A stretch of DNA of 64,000 bases from Strobilurus pachycystidiatus (Eukaryota > Basidiomycota > Agaricomycetes > Agaricales > Physalacriaceae): NCBI GenBank assembly GCA_019915135.1, contig JAHLMK010000002.1, forward strand, positions 124,001 through 188,000, read 5' to 3'. Made by a program: the position numbers and the translations under genes. The notes under the pieces are model-generated. The model was not told where the DNA came from. It was given only the letters and a program-made list of their open reading frames with translations, and searched no databases. Below are positions 43,605 through 54,182 of this stretch, piece by piece. Each line of letters opens with the position of its first letter. The stretch's first letter is position 1.

Positions 43605-45271
43605 TCACTTCTTGCCTCCTCTCTTTGGTTTAGGCGCCGGCTCGTCATCGCTGTCACTGTCATCCCTCGCCCGCTTTCGCGGCGCCGCTTTCTTTGTCAC
43701 CTTCTTTGGCGCCGGCTTGTCGTCTTCATCGTCGCTGCTTTCCGCCGCTTTCTTCACCGGCGGCTTTTTCGCTGGCGGCTTCTTCGGTCGTGGCTTCTCA
43801 TCTTCATCACTACTGCTTTCCGCCGCCTTCTTTGTGGGCACATTCTTTGCGGGCGCTTCATCTTCCTCTGATGCTGAACCAAACGGATCGTCATTTTGTT
43901 TCTTCTTCAGCTTTGGTCCCGGTTTGGCCTTGGCCTTGGCGGCGGGGGCAGCGGTGGGACCTTGCTCATTTGGAGATTTCGCGTCGCCCGCCGCTGCAGG
44001 GGCCTTCTTGAGGCCGGAAAAGAATGCTTCTTTCAACTCCTACGCGACGCGACGCGTCAAAGACACTCAAAGGACCGCAGTCAGAGCAGCTAACCTTGAT
44101 TTCAGCTTCTTTCATGAGATCTGTTGGTTTGAAGACCTGTACACATGTTAATCGTAGTGCATATAAATTCTCTAAAGGACTCACAGTCGAGGGCATGCCG
44201 GAAGGATGCTTGCTCTTGATGCCTGCAAATTTTCAGAACGCGCCATTGAACCGCAACGCGACACACCTATAATCGTGTACAAGTCGGATTTCACGCCGCT
44301 CAAGTTTAGTCCGTGGTTCCTCAGGAGTACCTTCATGACCGCCGTGATACTGTCCTTGTCGTACACGTCTGGCATGTATATGCAGATCACATGCTGGTAG
44401 TTGGGGATCTCCTCCAAGGGTGATGTAGAGACTTTCGCGCAATCCGCTGCTGTTGATGACAAAGGACCAGATATCAATGATTCTGAGAAACAGTCAGCTT
44501 CGAGAATCGTTGAAGACGATATAGGCTGCACGCACTTGCGAGGTGAGACCAGATAGTGTCAACTCTCTCGCTTCCTGCGAACGTTAGCCTGTCAACAAGT
44601 CAGCATAACTAGGTGTTAGAGCAGGATGCCGCCTTGCCATTTCCCATTCGTGTACTTTGTTCGGATGGAGATCTCCTTCAGTTTCTCGGCAGCTTCTGCT
44701 TGCACCTGCCTTGCAATCAGTACGCGTCGGTTTCTCGAGTCTGAGACGCACCTCTTCGCGAAGTTCCTTCTTGCTCCGCGTTCCTTTCTTCTTGTTGGCG
44801 CGCACAGGGATGGATTCGTCGTTCTGCAGATAGATTAGGTGGCGTTGAACAAATGATTTGACCGAGTCACGCACCAAGATCTCCTCAACTCGCGTCGTTG
44901 TTGAGCTCACTAGATTTCTTAAGCATCAGAGACCTGAAGTACCACTGGCACTCACAGACTTGCTTGCCCTGCTGCAAAGCCAGGTCCATACCTTCGCTAG
45001 GCGGCCCTCTTTCACGCGAAACCCATATCCACTGCGCATTCCAGTGAGCTCCTACTTCTATTGTCGTTTTTGAGAGTCACCTACAGGCTTCGTTCCATCA
45101 TTCTGCACCATCGACGGGCGATACTGTTTGTGGCGTCAACTGAAGTGCATTGTAGATTTGAGTCACCCTAGTCACCTTGGTGAGGAACTGTTCGAGCGGA
45201 TTCTTATCTTCATTTTCCTTTTCATAGAGGTAAGGGTTTCCAAAGGGAATAGCGTCTTCGTTGTCGGCCAT
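43605..45271 (-). CDS. DUF1917 (Bles03/UPF0696-like) protein with Lys-rich tail
   Basis: Exons 45176-45271, 45081-45123, 44956-45051, 44752-44909, 44638-44705, 44536-44588, 44267-44482, 44185-44222, 44095-44136 and 43605-44039 give 414 residues. The core matches the DUF1917 pattern: HWNAQWIWVSRER near the N terminus, TNGKWLTFAGSERVDTIW in the middle and VKSDLYTIIG towards the end. It then carries a 130-residue Lys/Pro/Asp/Glu-rich tail (KKPPAKKPPVKKAAESSDDE), absent from the short family members I know of, which may target the nucleus. The intron at 45052-45080 would be only 29 bp, which is abnormally short. The intron at 44589-44637 has a GC donor. Biochemical function of the family is unknown. 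Confidence 0.8.
44589..44637 (-). other. GC-AG intron
   Basis: Donor GCAAGG, acceptor GACAG, 49 bp, in the DUF1917 gene. It joins NGKW to LTFAGSE, in frame and as expected for the family. Confidence 0.7.
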
Positions 45272-45726
45272 AGTGAGAGTATGAAGGTGGGAAACCTATA
45301 GCCTCCGGGACCGGAACGTCGCCCGTGATCATGACGGCAACACGTGCTCGTGAACAGTCTCAGATTCAGAATCGTTGCCTGTAAGAAGAAAGACTCTCAA
45401 GATACGCGCAATAATCAATTGTTATGGAATAATTCTGGCAGATTACATAGTCCAGTGATTGAGCCGGTAAGTAGCAGACTACTAGCAGTGGGAAAGACTC
45501 TAAAAGTTCTAGTACTTGTATAACATTTACGCGCGTGTATGAGCAGAAGAAGTTCGTACGGTGGTCCGGTCTACAGCATTACATCTTCCTCTCTATTGTA
45601 TCACCACGATGATCAATAACAAGTCACGGACGACTTGAAGTTCCATTGAGACCTATACAGAAGCGTGATGAGAGACATCCTCTCTACAACTCGCACAACA
45701 TGCATACCAGCATATCATTCCATCTA
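45272..45726. other. Intergenic, 0.46 kb
   Basis: Between the small secreted protein gene and the DUF1917 gene on the same strand; no further gene. Confidence 0.5.
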
Positions 45727-46070
45727 TCAATTCGAAGTATCCATTTCAGGACGCCAAGGGGGTCCGCGAACGACGATGTCTTCTGCTGCCGCAGAGATGT
45801 AGCTTTTGGTGAGGATCCTGACGGGCTCGAGCCCGCGAACTCCGTTGACGATGGTGTCGTCCATAGCCTTGGGAACATGACGACTGTCAGTTTCCGTCAG
45901 TGCCAAGCGAGCTGGATGTATACCTCGTAGTATTTGTTCCAGTGATCTATGGGCTGTTTTGAGTAACTATTTGACCGTGACAATCGTAGCGGTTTGAACG
46001 AACCTGGTACTATCGTCGGTACGGCGGAGACATAGTTTGCCACCACGAACAACAAGATGAAAGCGTACAT
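45727..46070 (-). CDS. Small secreted protein, cysteine-free
   Basis: Exons 46011-46070, 45924-45953 and 45727-45867 give 76 residues. The first 16 form a signal peptide (MYAFILLFVVANYVSA). The mature part is about 60 residues with no cysteine: PIDHWNKYYEAMDDTIVNG, then RILTKSYISAAAEDIVVRG, ending DTSN. Introns are 57 and 56 bp, in phase 0. A TATATAA box lies 51 bp upstream. The gene is too short and spliced to stand out as an open frame, but amino-acid use and splice signals agree. No family is recognised; candidate roles are surface protein or effector-like protein, both inference. Confidence 0.6.
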
Positions 46071-46543
46071 TCAATGCACAGTGGGAATGGTTTGAGATGA
46101 GGTTCTTCGATCTTAGCGCCTTATATATGTCTGTTCATAGTAGCTATTATCGGAGACGATTAGTTGCGTTGGCAGCTGTGCGTCTTCTCGAGCCCCGAAA
46201 TCGCCACAGAATGTACGGCCATGACGGTACAAGAGCTAGAATTTGACAGCCATACGGCTGAGTTTCTGCTCAAGCGCTTCCAGAGAGGTTCGGCGAGTTC
46301 AAATGGATGTAGGGACTTGCTCGGGACTAAGCCTATGCCAGTGAGGGAACAAGGAAATCAAGACGCCAAAAGATTGAAACTCGAGTATCAAGTGGTGGCG
46401 AAGAGCACATAGAGAGGCGACGAAACTAAGACACGAGTACTATATCGTGACAATTATCGTTCCAAGTAACTTGAAGTAAGTAAGAGCGAGAGGGACAGAA
46501 TGGTAACGTGAGAAAGTGGCACGGTTCTAACTGAACCACCATC
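46071..46543. other. Divergent promoter region, 0.47 kb
   Basis: Shared upstream region of the small secreted protein and the START-like protein. No gene seen. Confidence 0.5.
46121..46127 (-). promoter_or_regulatory. TATA box of the small secreted protein gene
   Basis: TATATAA on the minus strand, 51 bp upstream of the ATG at 46070. Confidence 0.55.
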
Positions 46544-47183
46544 ATGTCAACTGAATTACCACCCAACGCGGCAGACGGCGTGTTCTGCGTCTCGGGATCT
46601 TCCATAATCGACGCACCGATTGAGAAAGTGTGGCGCATCTTGCTCGACCTTGACGGCTATAAAGAATGGTACTCATATTCTGACTTCCGCTGCGCAATGC
46701 CGTTAAACGCTATCCAGGAATCCTTTTGTGTACGTCGAGGACGCTTCCACGATTCCAACGGATAGACTAATCCTGATACCTAGACGCGGACAAACAGTCA
46801 CTGACCGCTCGGGAAACCCCACTGCGCAGGAAGTCGCGGAAGGCCGATACATGTCGATCTCGCCTGTGCATCTCCCTCCTTCTTTGAACGACGACAGTGT
46901 GGCATTCTACCAAAAGTCGTCGGCTTTTGTGATATGCACATGTCTAGACAACGACAACCATCGCGTCGCGTGGAACACAGCTTCCATCATGCCCAAGTGG
47001 CTTCTCGATGCTGAACGCTGGCAGTCGCTCACAGTCGGCGCAGACGGCCGCGTCAAGTACGAAAGTATCGAGGTCTTCAAGGGGCTTCTCGCTTATCTAG
47101 TCCGCATCTTTGTGGGCAAAAATCTCCATCTCGGTGTTGATGCCATGGCCCAAGGATTGAAGACAAAATCGGAGTCGACATAG
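46544..47183 (+). CDS. START-like / SRPBCC-fold protein (polyketide cyclase-coenzyme Q binding type)
   Basis: Exons 46544-46668 and 46718-47183 give 196 residues. The opening GVFCVSGSSIIDAPIEKVWRILLDLDGYKEWNPFV is the standard first beta strands and helices of the SRPBCC fold, which binds a hydrophobic ligand in a central cavity. Splicing restores the conserved KEWNPF. The C-terminal helix is GLLAYLVRIFVGKNL. There is no signal peptide, so it is presumably cytosolic. The ligand cannot be predicted. Confidence 0.82.
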
Positions 47184-47763
47184 CTGACTGTTTATACCTT
47201 ATTGATCCAGCGTACTACACAGTACGAACCCGATCATCTCACCTCACCTGGATAATACCAGCCCATCTTCGACTGACAGATGTTTCACTGTCCTTGCCCG
47301 ACTCGGAGAATATCAATACGTCGAACAGCAATAGAGTCGCATGCAATTTATGTACCGAGTCCCTCTTTTGGTTTAATTTCATTCGTAGGTGGCGCATTTT
47401 TATTCATGGCACAAGTGGGCGTGGCGTGAGGCAATTTCGATTCTCTCGGGTTCGCTTCGAACAACCTCAAAATCACTGCCCTTGATGACAGTTGAGATCG
47501 CCACCACCGATAGTACCCGCTACTATCAACACGATCTGTGCCAGAAGCTACAGCCAAGTGCATGTGTCGACGTAAGTATCCTAGACCCTTACTTCTTCTA
47601 GGCTATTGCACAGCCAAAGAGTTGCGATCCGATCTCAAGATCATACAGAGCGAAACTTTGTATTCTGCAGGAAAATCGATAACAAGAAAGATGTATGTAC
47701 TGTACGATGATGCTATGATACAAGTGACAAGTGGGTAATAGATACAAAATGGTAACAAGCACA
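47184..47763. other. Convergent intergenic spacer, 0.58 kb
   Basis: No gene recognised. Confidence 0.5.
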
Positions 47764-50700
47764 TTAAGGGATGGCAGTTTCGCTCATACGAGCCTTCAGC
47801 TTTTTGGACCTCCTCCCTTCCTCCCCATCACCCTGAGAATCGAGCGGTCTTGTCCTCTTGAGTCCTTTCTTCGTCTGCTCGTCGTCAGAGTCCTCCATGT
47901 CCTCCATCTTTGGCTTGTACTTCAGAACAATCGGCGCCCGACGTTGAGCAATGGATGTCCTCTTGTGGCTGCCAGAGGGTATCGCTGACATGGATTGGGA
48001 GGTCTGGATGGGAGTAGCAGGTTTCGCATCAAATTTCGTGGTCCTAGCTCGCTTGGTCTTCGGGTTGTAGCTTTTGTCGCCAGCTAGATCGTCAGGCTCG
48101 CTGGTCGAGTCGGATTCGTCATCGTCGTCGTCGGTCACAGTGACGTTTGTAGGCAGCCTCTTCAAAGGCGACCCGACAACTGGTGTCGACACCGCTGCCT
48201 GAGACCTGGGCGATTCTGGCGGAATACCAGAGTACCTCCTCTTCCTTTGGTACTTCAAAGGATCCTCCCCGATTTGGGGTAGATAGTAAACCTCCTGCTC
48301 CCGTAAGAGATCCAGGCCGACCAGCTGACGTATGACCCCGATGAGATATGCATTGAAATCCAGATTCTCGATATCCGAGACGACGCGAGTACTCTCCTCA
48401 ACAGTGGCATCTCCGTGGTCGACAATTTCCTCGTCCTCCATCAGTTCTGCATCTCCAAGAGTACAGCCGGGGACCAGGAACTGGATTCTAGGCCCATCCT
48501 CTTCAATCGGCAAACTGATACGACGGTATCGACAGTTGGAACGAGTGACTGGAGAGTTATACAAAACGCCTGAGCTTCTGCTTGAGGCCCCAGCAACCGG
48601 TCCTGTGGGGAGGTGATGCTGATGTCGCCGAGGTTGTACATGCGTATCGCCATGCAACAACGAGGATGGCCAGAAGGAAGAAGGCTTGGCCGAAGGAGCA
48701 GGTGCGGGTGTGGGCCGTGTAGGCGTCGTCGTCGCTACCGTGCTATTATCAGAACCATCCGTGGCGTTGGACATGATGGAGGACGCTCTGGAGGTAAGCC
48801 TTCTGTGATTCGTCAAGGTCTTCCTCTTTTTGGGCACACTCTGACTCGAGCCGGAGGTGTCTAATGGTGCGAGAGCCGCCTTCTGTTTCCCTTTGGCTTT
48901 TGCTGAGATGGAGGTCGAAGGGGCCACGACGCGGCGCGCGCGGCCTCTGGGTCGTGCCGTAGACATTCCAGTACCTCTGTCTTCACCGTTGACGGAAGAG
49001 GCTTCATCTACCATGGATTGGAAAGGCCTTTTGAGTCCGCTGGTGTTCGGTGTGAGTATGATTTCTCTGCGTATTGTAGAAAAGATACTCACCGCTCACG
49101 ATCAGACGACTCTGCAGGACTTATAGGATCATAGACAGCATACTTCAATGGCGGAAGGCTGGTATCCGCAGCAGGTGGACGTGCCAGTGACGGCCCTGCG
49201 AGAGGGCCAGTAGGAGATCGAGACCGTCTTTTCTTGGGACTACTGGAATCGACAACGGACCCAGCTTTCGAACTGACGCTAGCGTCTCTCGATCCGTTGC
49301 GTGAGCTTCTCCCCTGCACTGAAAGACTCTTCGGGAAAGATCCGGCTCCTGAGATTGAGCCGCGCGAGCTTGACTTTGAGCCACGGCCAAGCCAAGTCTC
49401 ACAGATTCTGCATCTGGTCTCGCTACTAGGGTTGAGATACGTGCACGTAGGGCACTGTTTGTCGTTATTGTCGGCACGAAGGACAAGATCGGTCTCCAGC
49501 TTCTTCCTCTCTCGTGCAAGGCCAGATGTGGAGGCAGTGTCTTTGACAGTAGGGGCTGGAGAAGGTTGACGACGTTGAAGTTGGAAACCGTCGTTGGGCT
49601 GGGGAGGAAGTTCTGGCGTTGTACCGTTGCCCGAAGCACGAGAAACAGGCTTTGTTGGGGGTGTAAACAATGGGGAATGCGAACGGCGAGTGGAACTACT
49701 AGAAACAGAGGTGCTGGATATTGAGGCTGCCACTGAAGCCTCGGGAAGCTGCGGGCCGACGTCTTCTTGTTTGTGGTTCACGTCCTCCTGTGTGTGTTTG
49801 ACATCTTTTTGATGATTAGAAGAGTCCGTAGGATCCTGACTGCCCAAGCCTTCTTCATGGATTTGGTCGGAAGCCTCTACAGCATTGCACTCTTGAGGGA
49901 CAGGTAGAGGCTCACGAGCTTCAATCTGCACAGAATGCTACATGAGTCTTCGATCGGGGAAGCACGAGGAAGCAACTACAAACCTGAGGCTGTTCGACAG
50001 GAGACATGACATTCCAAGACATTGAAGGCTCGTCGACACCTTGTGTGGCTTCCATGTAATCAGGGAGATGTTCGTCATTGAAGTCAAATATGCCTTGTCC
50101 GTAATCGAAAATGATGGAGTGGTGACGGTGCTGCTGCTGCTCTGATTCCTGGTTTGCGTACTCCAGCAACTGGGCGTGGAATTCATCATGATTGTCTTGT
50201 GGAGGTGTGGGCAAGGAGGCGACTAAAGAGGTTTCGGGCAAAGCGACTGTCGTCTCCGCAGGAACTGTTTTTTCGACCTCAAGCGCAGGACTATGCACTA
50301 AATCAAAGTTTAGCATCATATTCAGTGCATCGGTAACAGGCAGCTTACAAGGCTGTGGACCAGCTACCTCCTCTGGAATCTCTTCAGAAGGGTCCGAGCG
50401 GGAGATTGGCGAGACGGGCCCGAATTCGACTTCGACTTGAGCGTCGACTTGTCGAGTTTCGGTGGTGGCCTCGATGTCCATACCAGTAGGACCCTCAATC
50501 GTAACGGAAGACACAGACTCAGTCGCCGTAACGGAGATGTCGGGAACTAAAGGAGGTGCTGCTGCTTTAGTCGGGCGGGAAGAGACCACATCAGTGTCCA
50601 CAACAACAATGTCAGGAACCGAAGGAGGATGTGCAACGGATTCTATTTCTGGTTCCATTGCGCTAGCCACTTCCACTGCAGCTTGCGAGTCTTCTTGTGT

Positions 50701-53700
50701 GGAAGGGTATTCCGTGACGGCGTCAGTAACTTGCGTCTGGAGCTCCTCGACTGGCTGAGTAGGTTCCATCGGTTCGGCCTCCGGTTGGAGTTCGGAATCG
50801 CTCTCGACTGGTAGGACTGGCGGCTCAACTGTAGAAACATCATCCTGGGGCTCCACAGCCACCTCCGGCACTTCCTGGACGGCCACCTCTGGAACTTCCT
50901 CCCGCTGAGACATATCTCCCCCCTCATTGAGCTCATCGCGCGTGTCCTCCTTCTCGACAATTCCCGAGATGTGATCCACCTGTGTGGCAGGTGCTACAGC
51001 TGGTAGAGGCGAAGGTTGACGTTCGACCTCACCCGGATGGGAGACTTCTGGTGGATATTCCTCCTCCTCCTCCTCGTCCTGGGTCATCTCCTCGTAGTCC
51101 ACCTCGTCCTCCTCGCCCTCCTCGTCCTGGGTCATCTCCTCCTCCTCCACAGCAGCAGGCGGAGAATCGACTTCCATTGCTACGTCTGCGTCACCGTGAA
51201 TTTCAGGTTCCTCGACTTCAATAGATGAGGGCGCTGTAGGAGGCGCAGACGGCACAGGGTCCACATGATCTTCGACGACGACGGGAGGTTCCTCGGGCGG
51301 GTCCACTGCAATGGTATCCTCCTCGATAGCGTCTTCTTGAGCAGGTGACGATTCCAGCTCCTCCTTCTCTTGCTCAACAGGCTCGACATTCTCTGAAGCA
51401 GGAGGAATCGAGTCAGAGGATGGTAGGACTGGGGCTTCGTCGTCAACAGAAACATGATCTACCGGTGGTTGGTCGTCGTGGACAATGGGTTCGACAACGT
51501 TGTCAGCTTCAGTGGTGGTGGTGGGGAGAACAGTCTTTGAGTCTACGACGGGAGGAGGGAGGGCTGCCTCTTCCAGGGCATCAGGGGGTGAGGCAGGTAG
51601 TGGAGGGGAATCTGAAGTAGGTCCGTTGTGCACGAGGAATACGTCCTCAAAAATGGGGGAGCTCTGTTCAAGAGCGGTCAGCTGCTGCTCGGAAGCTTTC
51701 GGAGACTCCTGGTCAAGGCTTTCATCGAGACCAGTCGAAATCTCCTCGCTAGGGGTAGACGGCGCATGAAGATTTGACGGTGAGTCGTCGGGCTCTTGGA
51801 CTACGGTGTCGACGAGCATAGCTGTCTCTTCGACCTCTTCGGCAACTGGCTTGGGCTCTTCGACAACGCGTTCCGCCGACTCGACAGGCTCCGCGAGCAT
51901 CACTGGTTCGGGGACCTCAACAGATTCCGCCACCCCGATAGTAGGTTCCACCTCCTCGATGATAGCTTTCACCTCCTCAACAATAGGTTCCTCCGCCTCG
52001 ACGATAGGGCGGTCCTCCTCAACGACAGTGCGCTCCTCCTCAATGACAGTGCGCTCCTCCTCAATGACAGTGCGCTCCTCCTGCACGACAAGTCTCTCTT
52101 CCTCGACGACAGGTTCCTTCTCCTCATCTTCGACAGCCGCTTCTGCCTTCTCGACAATGGTTTCAGCCTCTTCCACAACCAGTGTTTCCTCCTCGGTAGC
52201 GACCTGTGGAGCAGGCTCGACAGCTGGGGCCTCCTCGACAATTGTAGAAACATCTTCAGGGACGGGAGATGCCTCTTTCGCGATCGTTGGCTCTTCGACG
52301 ACTTGTGATGTCTCTGCCGCGAGTTCTTCCTCAGCAGAAGACGCGTCAACGGCGATTGGAGACTCCGGTCGGGACAAGAATATGTCAGTCGGTGTCTCGA
52401 GCAGTGTCGACTCTGCGACGACAGGATCCAGCTCTGCGGCAGATGAAGTAACGACCTGTAACGCAGGAGAAGGTTCTTCAACATGGTCAGTCTCCATTGG
52501 CATATCGGGAGCTTCTGAGGCGTCAACTTCGAGCGGCTGAGAGGATGAGGGTGAGTCGTCGTCGACAATCATGGCAGAGTCGTCCGCCTCCTGAGATGGT
52601 TGTCGCTCGATGACGGTGGAAGGCTCAGGCTCGGGTGTCCGATGTTGTTCAGGCTCTTCCGCCTGCTGCCCAACAACATCGTCGTCTTCAGGCTCATCAT
52701 CAAACAGCTCGTCTCTATCTTCACGGTCAACGTCTTCAGCTTCATCCTCCTCGTCCCCGTCCTCGTCGTCAGAGTCTTCCTCGGAATAAAGTTCTTCTTC
52801 TTCCCGACCTACTTCCTCCTTGATCTCTGGCCTTTGAACAACGGCCTCTTCTGCCTCGGAATCTACCTCGAATGACGCGTCGGCTGTCTCTTGTTGGGCG
52901 GCATCGTCAGAGTTCAAGTCGAGCTCGAGCTCGTCGGATTTCGACTGTGACGCCTTGACTGCCGGCGTGGGTGCAGGGTGCTCTTCCTCCGATTCCGAGT
53001 CCAAGTCCAGCTCTATCACTTCGGGCTGCTGCTTGGATGGTGGTCCGTCAGAGTCATAGGAGTCATCCTCGTCGTAACTGTCGGCTTGTTCGAGGGATGT
53101 GCGGGTGAAAGAATGTAGAGACTGTGATGCTGGAGGAGAGTAGGACATTTCGCGAGCAGCGGGCGAAGAAGCTATTGGATCTGTCGGCTATTGTAGAAGA
53201 AGAGACAGGGAATGCCCGTACCAATGTTATCTTCTTCATAGTCATCCTCTGCGTCTTCTTCCTCCTCTTCGACATCATCGTCGTCGTACAAGTCGTGAGC
53301 GTCGAAATGATTGTGCGCGGGTAGGCTGGGTATCGGGCCCTCGACAGGGTCCGAGCGGGTGAGATCCTGCTCGTCATCATAGTATTCGTCTTCCTCGTCA
53401 TACTCGCCCTCCTCGTCATAGCTGCCTTCGTCATATCCGCCTTCGTCCTCGTCGTCACGGCCTGCGTCGGCCCGTAGTGTGTCGCCTTCGTCCCCATCCC
53501 ACGAGGCGGACGCCTCATCTTCTTCCTCCTCGTCGATTTCGTCATCCAGGACGTCGTAGTGTATCTGCTCGGCTGATGTCGACGGGCCTGGCTGCTGAGC
53601 GTCGGCGGAGAGTTCCGACTCCCGCTCTTCCGGGATGTCGGACAGAAGGTCGCCACTCTCCTCGTCTTCTGCCTCCTGCTCCTCCTCGTAATCCTCCTCC

Positions 53701-54182
53701 TCGAGGTCGTCCTCGGAGAACTCCGGCTCGCCCGCAGGCATCAGACTCATGCGCGCCACTTCCTGCTCCTCGTCCTCCGAATCCGAGCCGAGGTCGATGG
53801 GTTCCTCAAAGCTGCCCTTGCCTCGAGCACCAAGACCCGGACCCTCTCTGGGATCCCGCGCTTTGCCCTTTTCGATGGTGCGACGCGCCTGCAGCTCTGC
53901 AAAAGTGTCGTCCGCCTCCGAGTCCACCGGTTCCTCCTCGGATTCTTGTGGAGCATCTGCACTCGAAGATGGCGCGTTGTCGTCGTCCTCAATTTGGCCG
54001 AGCGCGCGGCGCAAGGTGCCCGTGATATCGCCTATCCATGCGTCGAACTCGGGCTGAGTGAATTTGTCGTATGGGTTGTATACGGGCGCTCTCCTGGGTT
54101 TGGAGGCGGATACAGAGAGGGCGGTGGCTGCGGTGGCGGGGCGGGATGGTCGGGGAAATTGGTTGGCCCATGATGAAGACAT
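47764..54182 (-). CDS. Giant acidic disordered protein with RanBP2-type zinc finger
   Basis: Exons 53222-54182, 49984-53171, 49093-49925 and 47764-49039 join in frame across 50, 58 and 53-bp introns to give 2,085 residues. Most of the chain is Glu/Asp/Val/Pro/Ser-rich and without folded domains. Exon 2 has degenerate tandem units of the type ERTVIEE (about 51960-52120) and a duplicated EEMTQDEE. Exon 3 carries one RanBP2-type finger, CPTCTYLNPSSETRCRIC, which usually binds ubiquitin, Ran or RNA. Exon 4 is basic and Ser/Thr-rich, with nuclear-localisation-like clusters and a short ordered stretch (NAYLIGVIRQLVGLDLL). A nuclear or nuclear-pore role is possible but unproven. Confidence 0.75.

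Noticed and set aside
51806..52540. Long plus-strand Ser/Thr-rich open frame opposite the giant gene
   Set aside because: Antisense shadow of Glu/Val codons (GAG/GAA read as CTC/TTC and offset to Ser/Thr); no start or splice logic.
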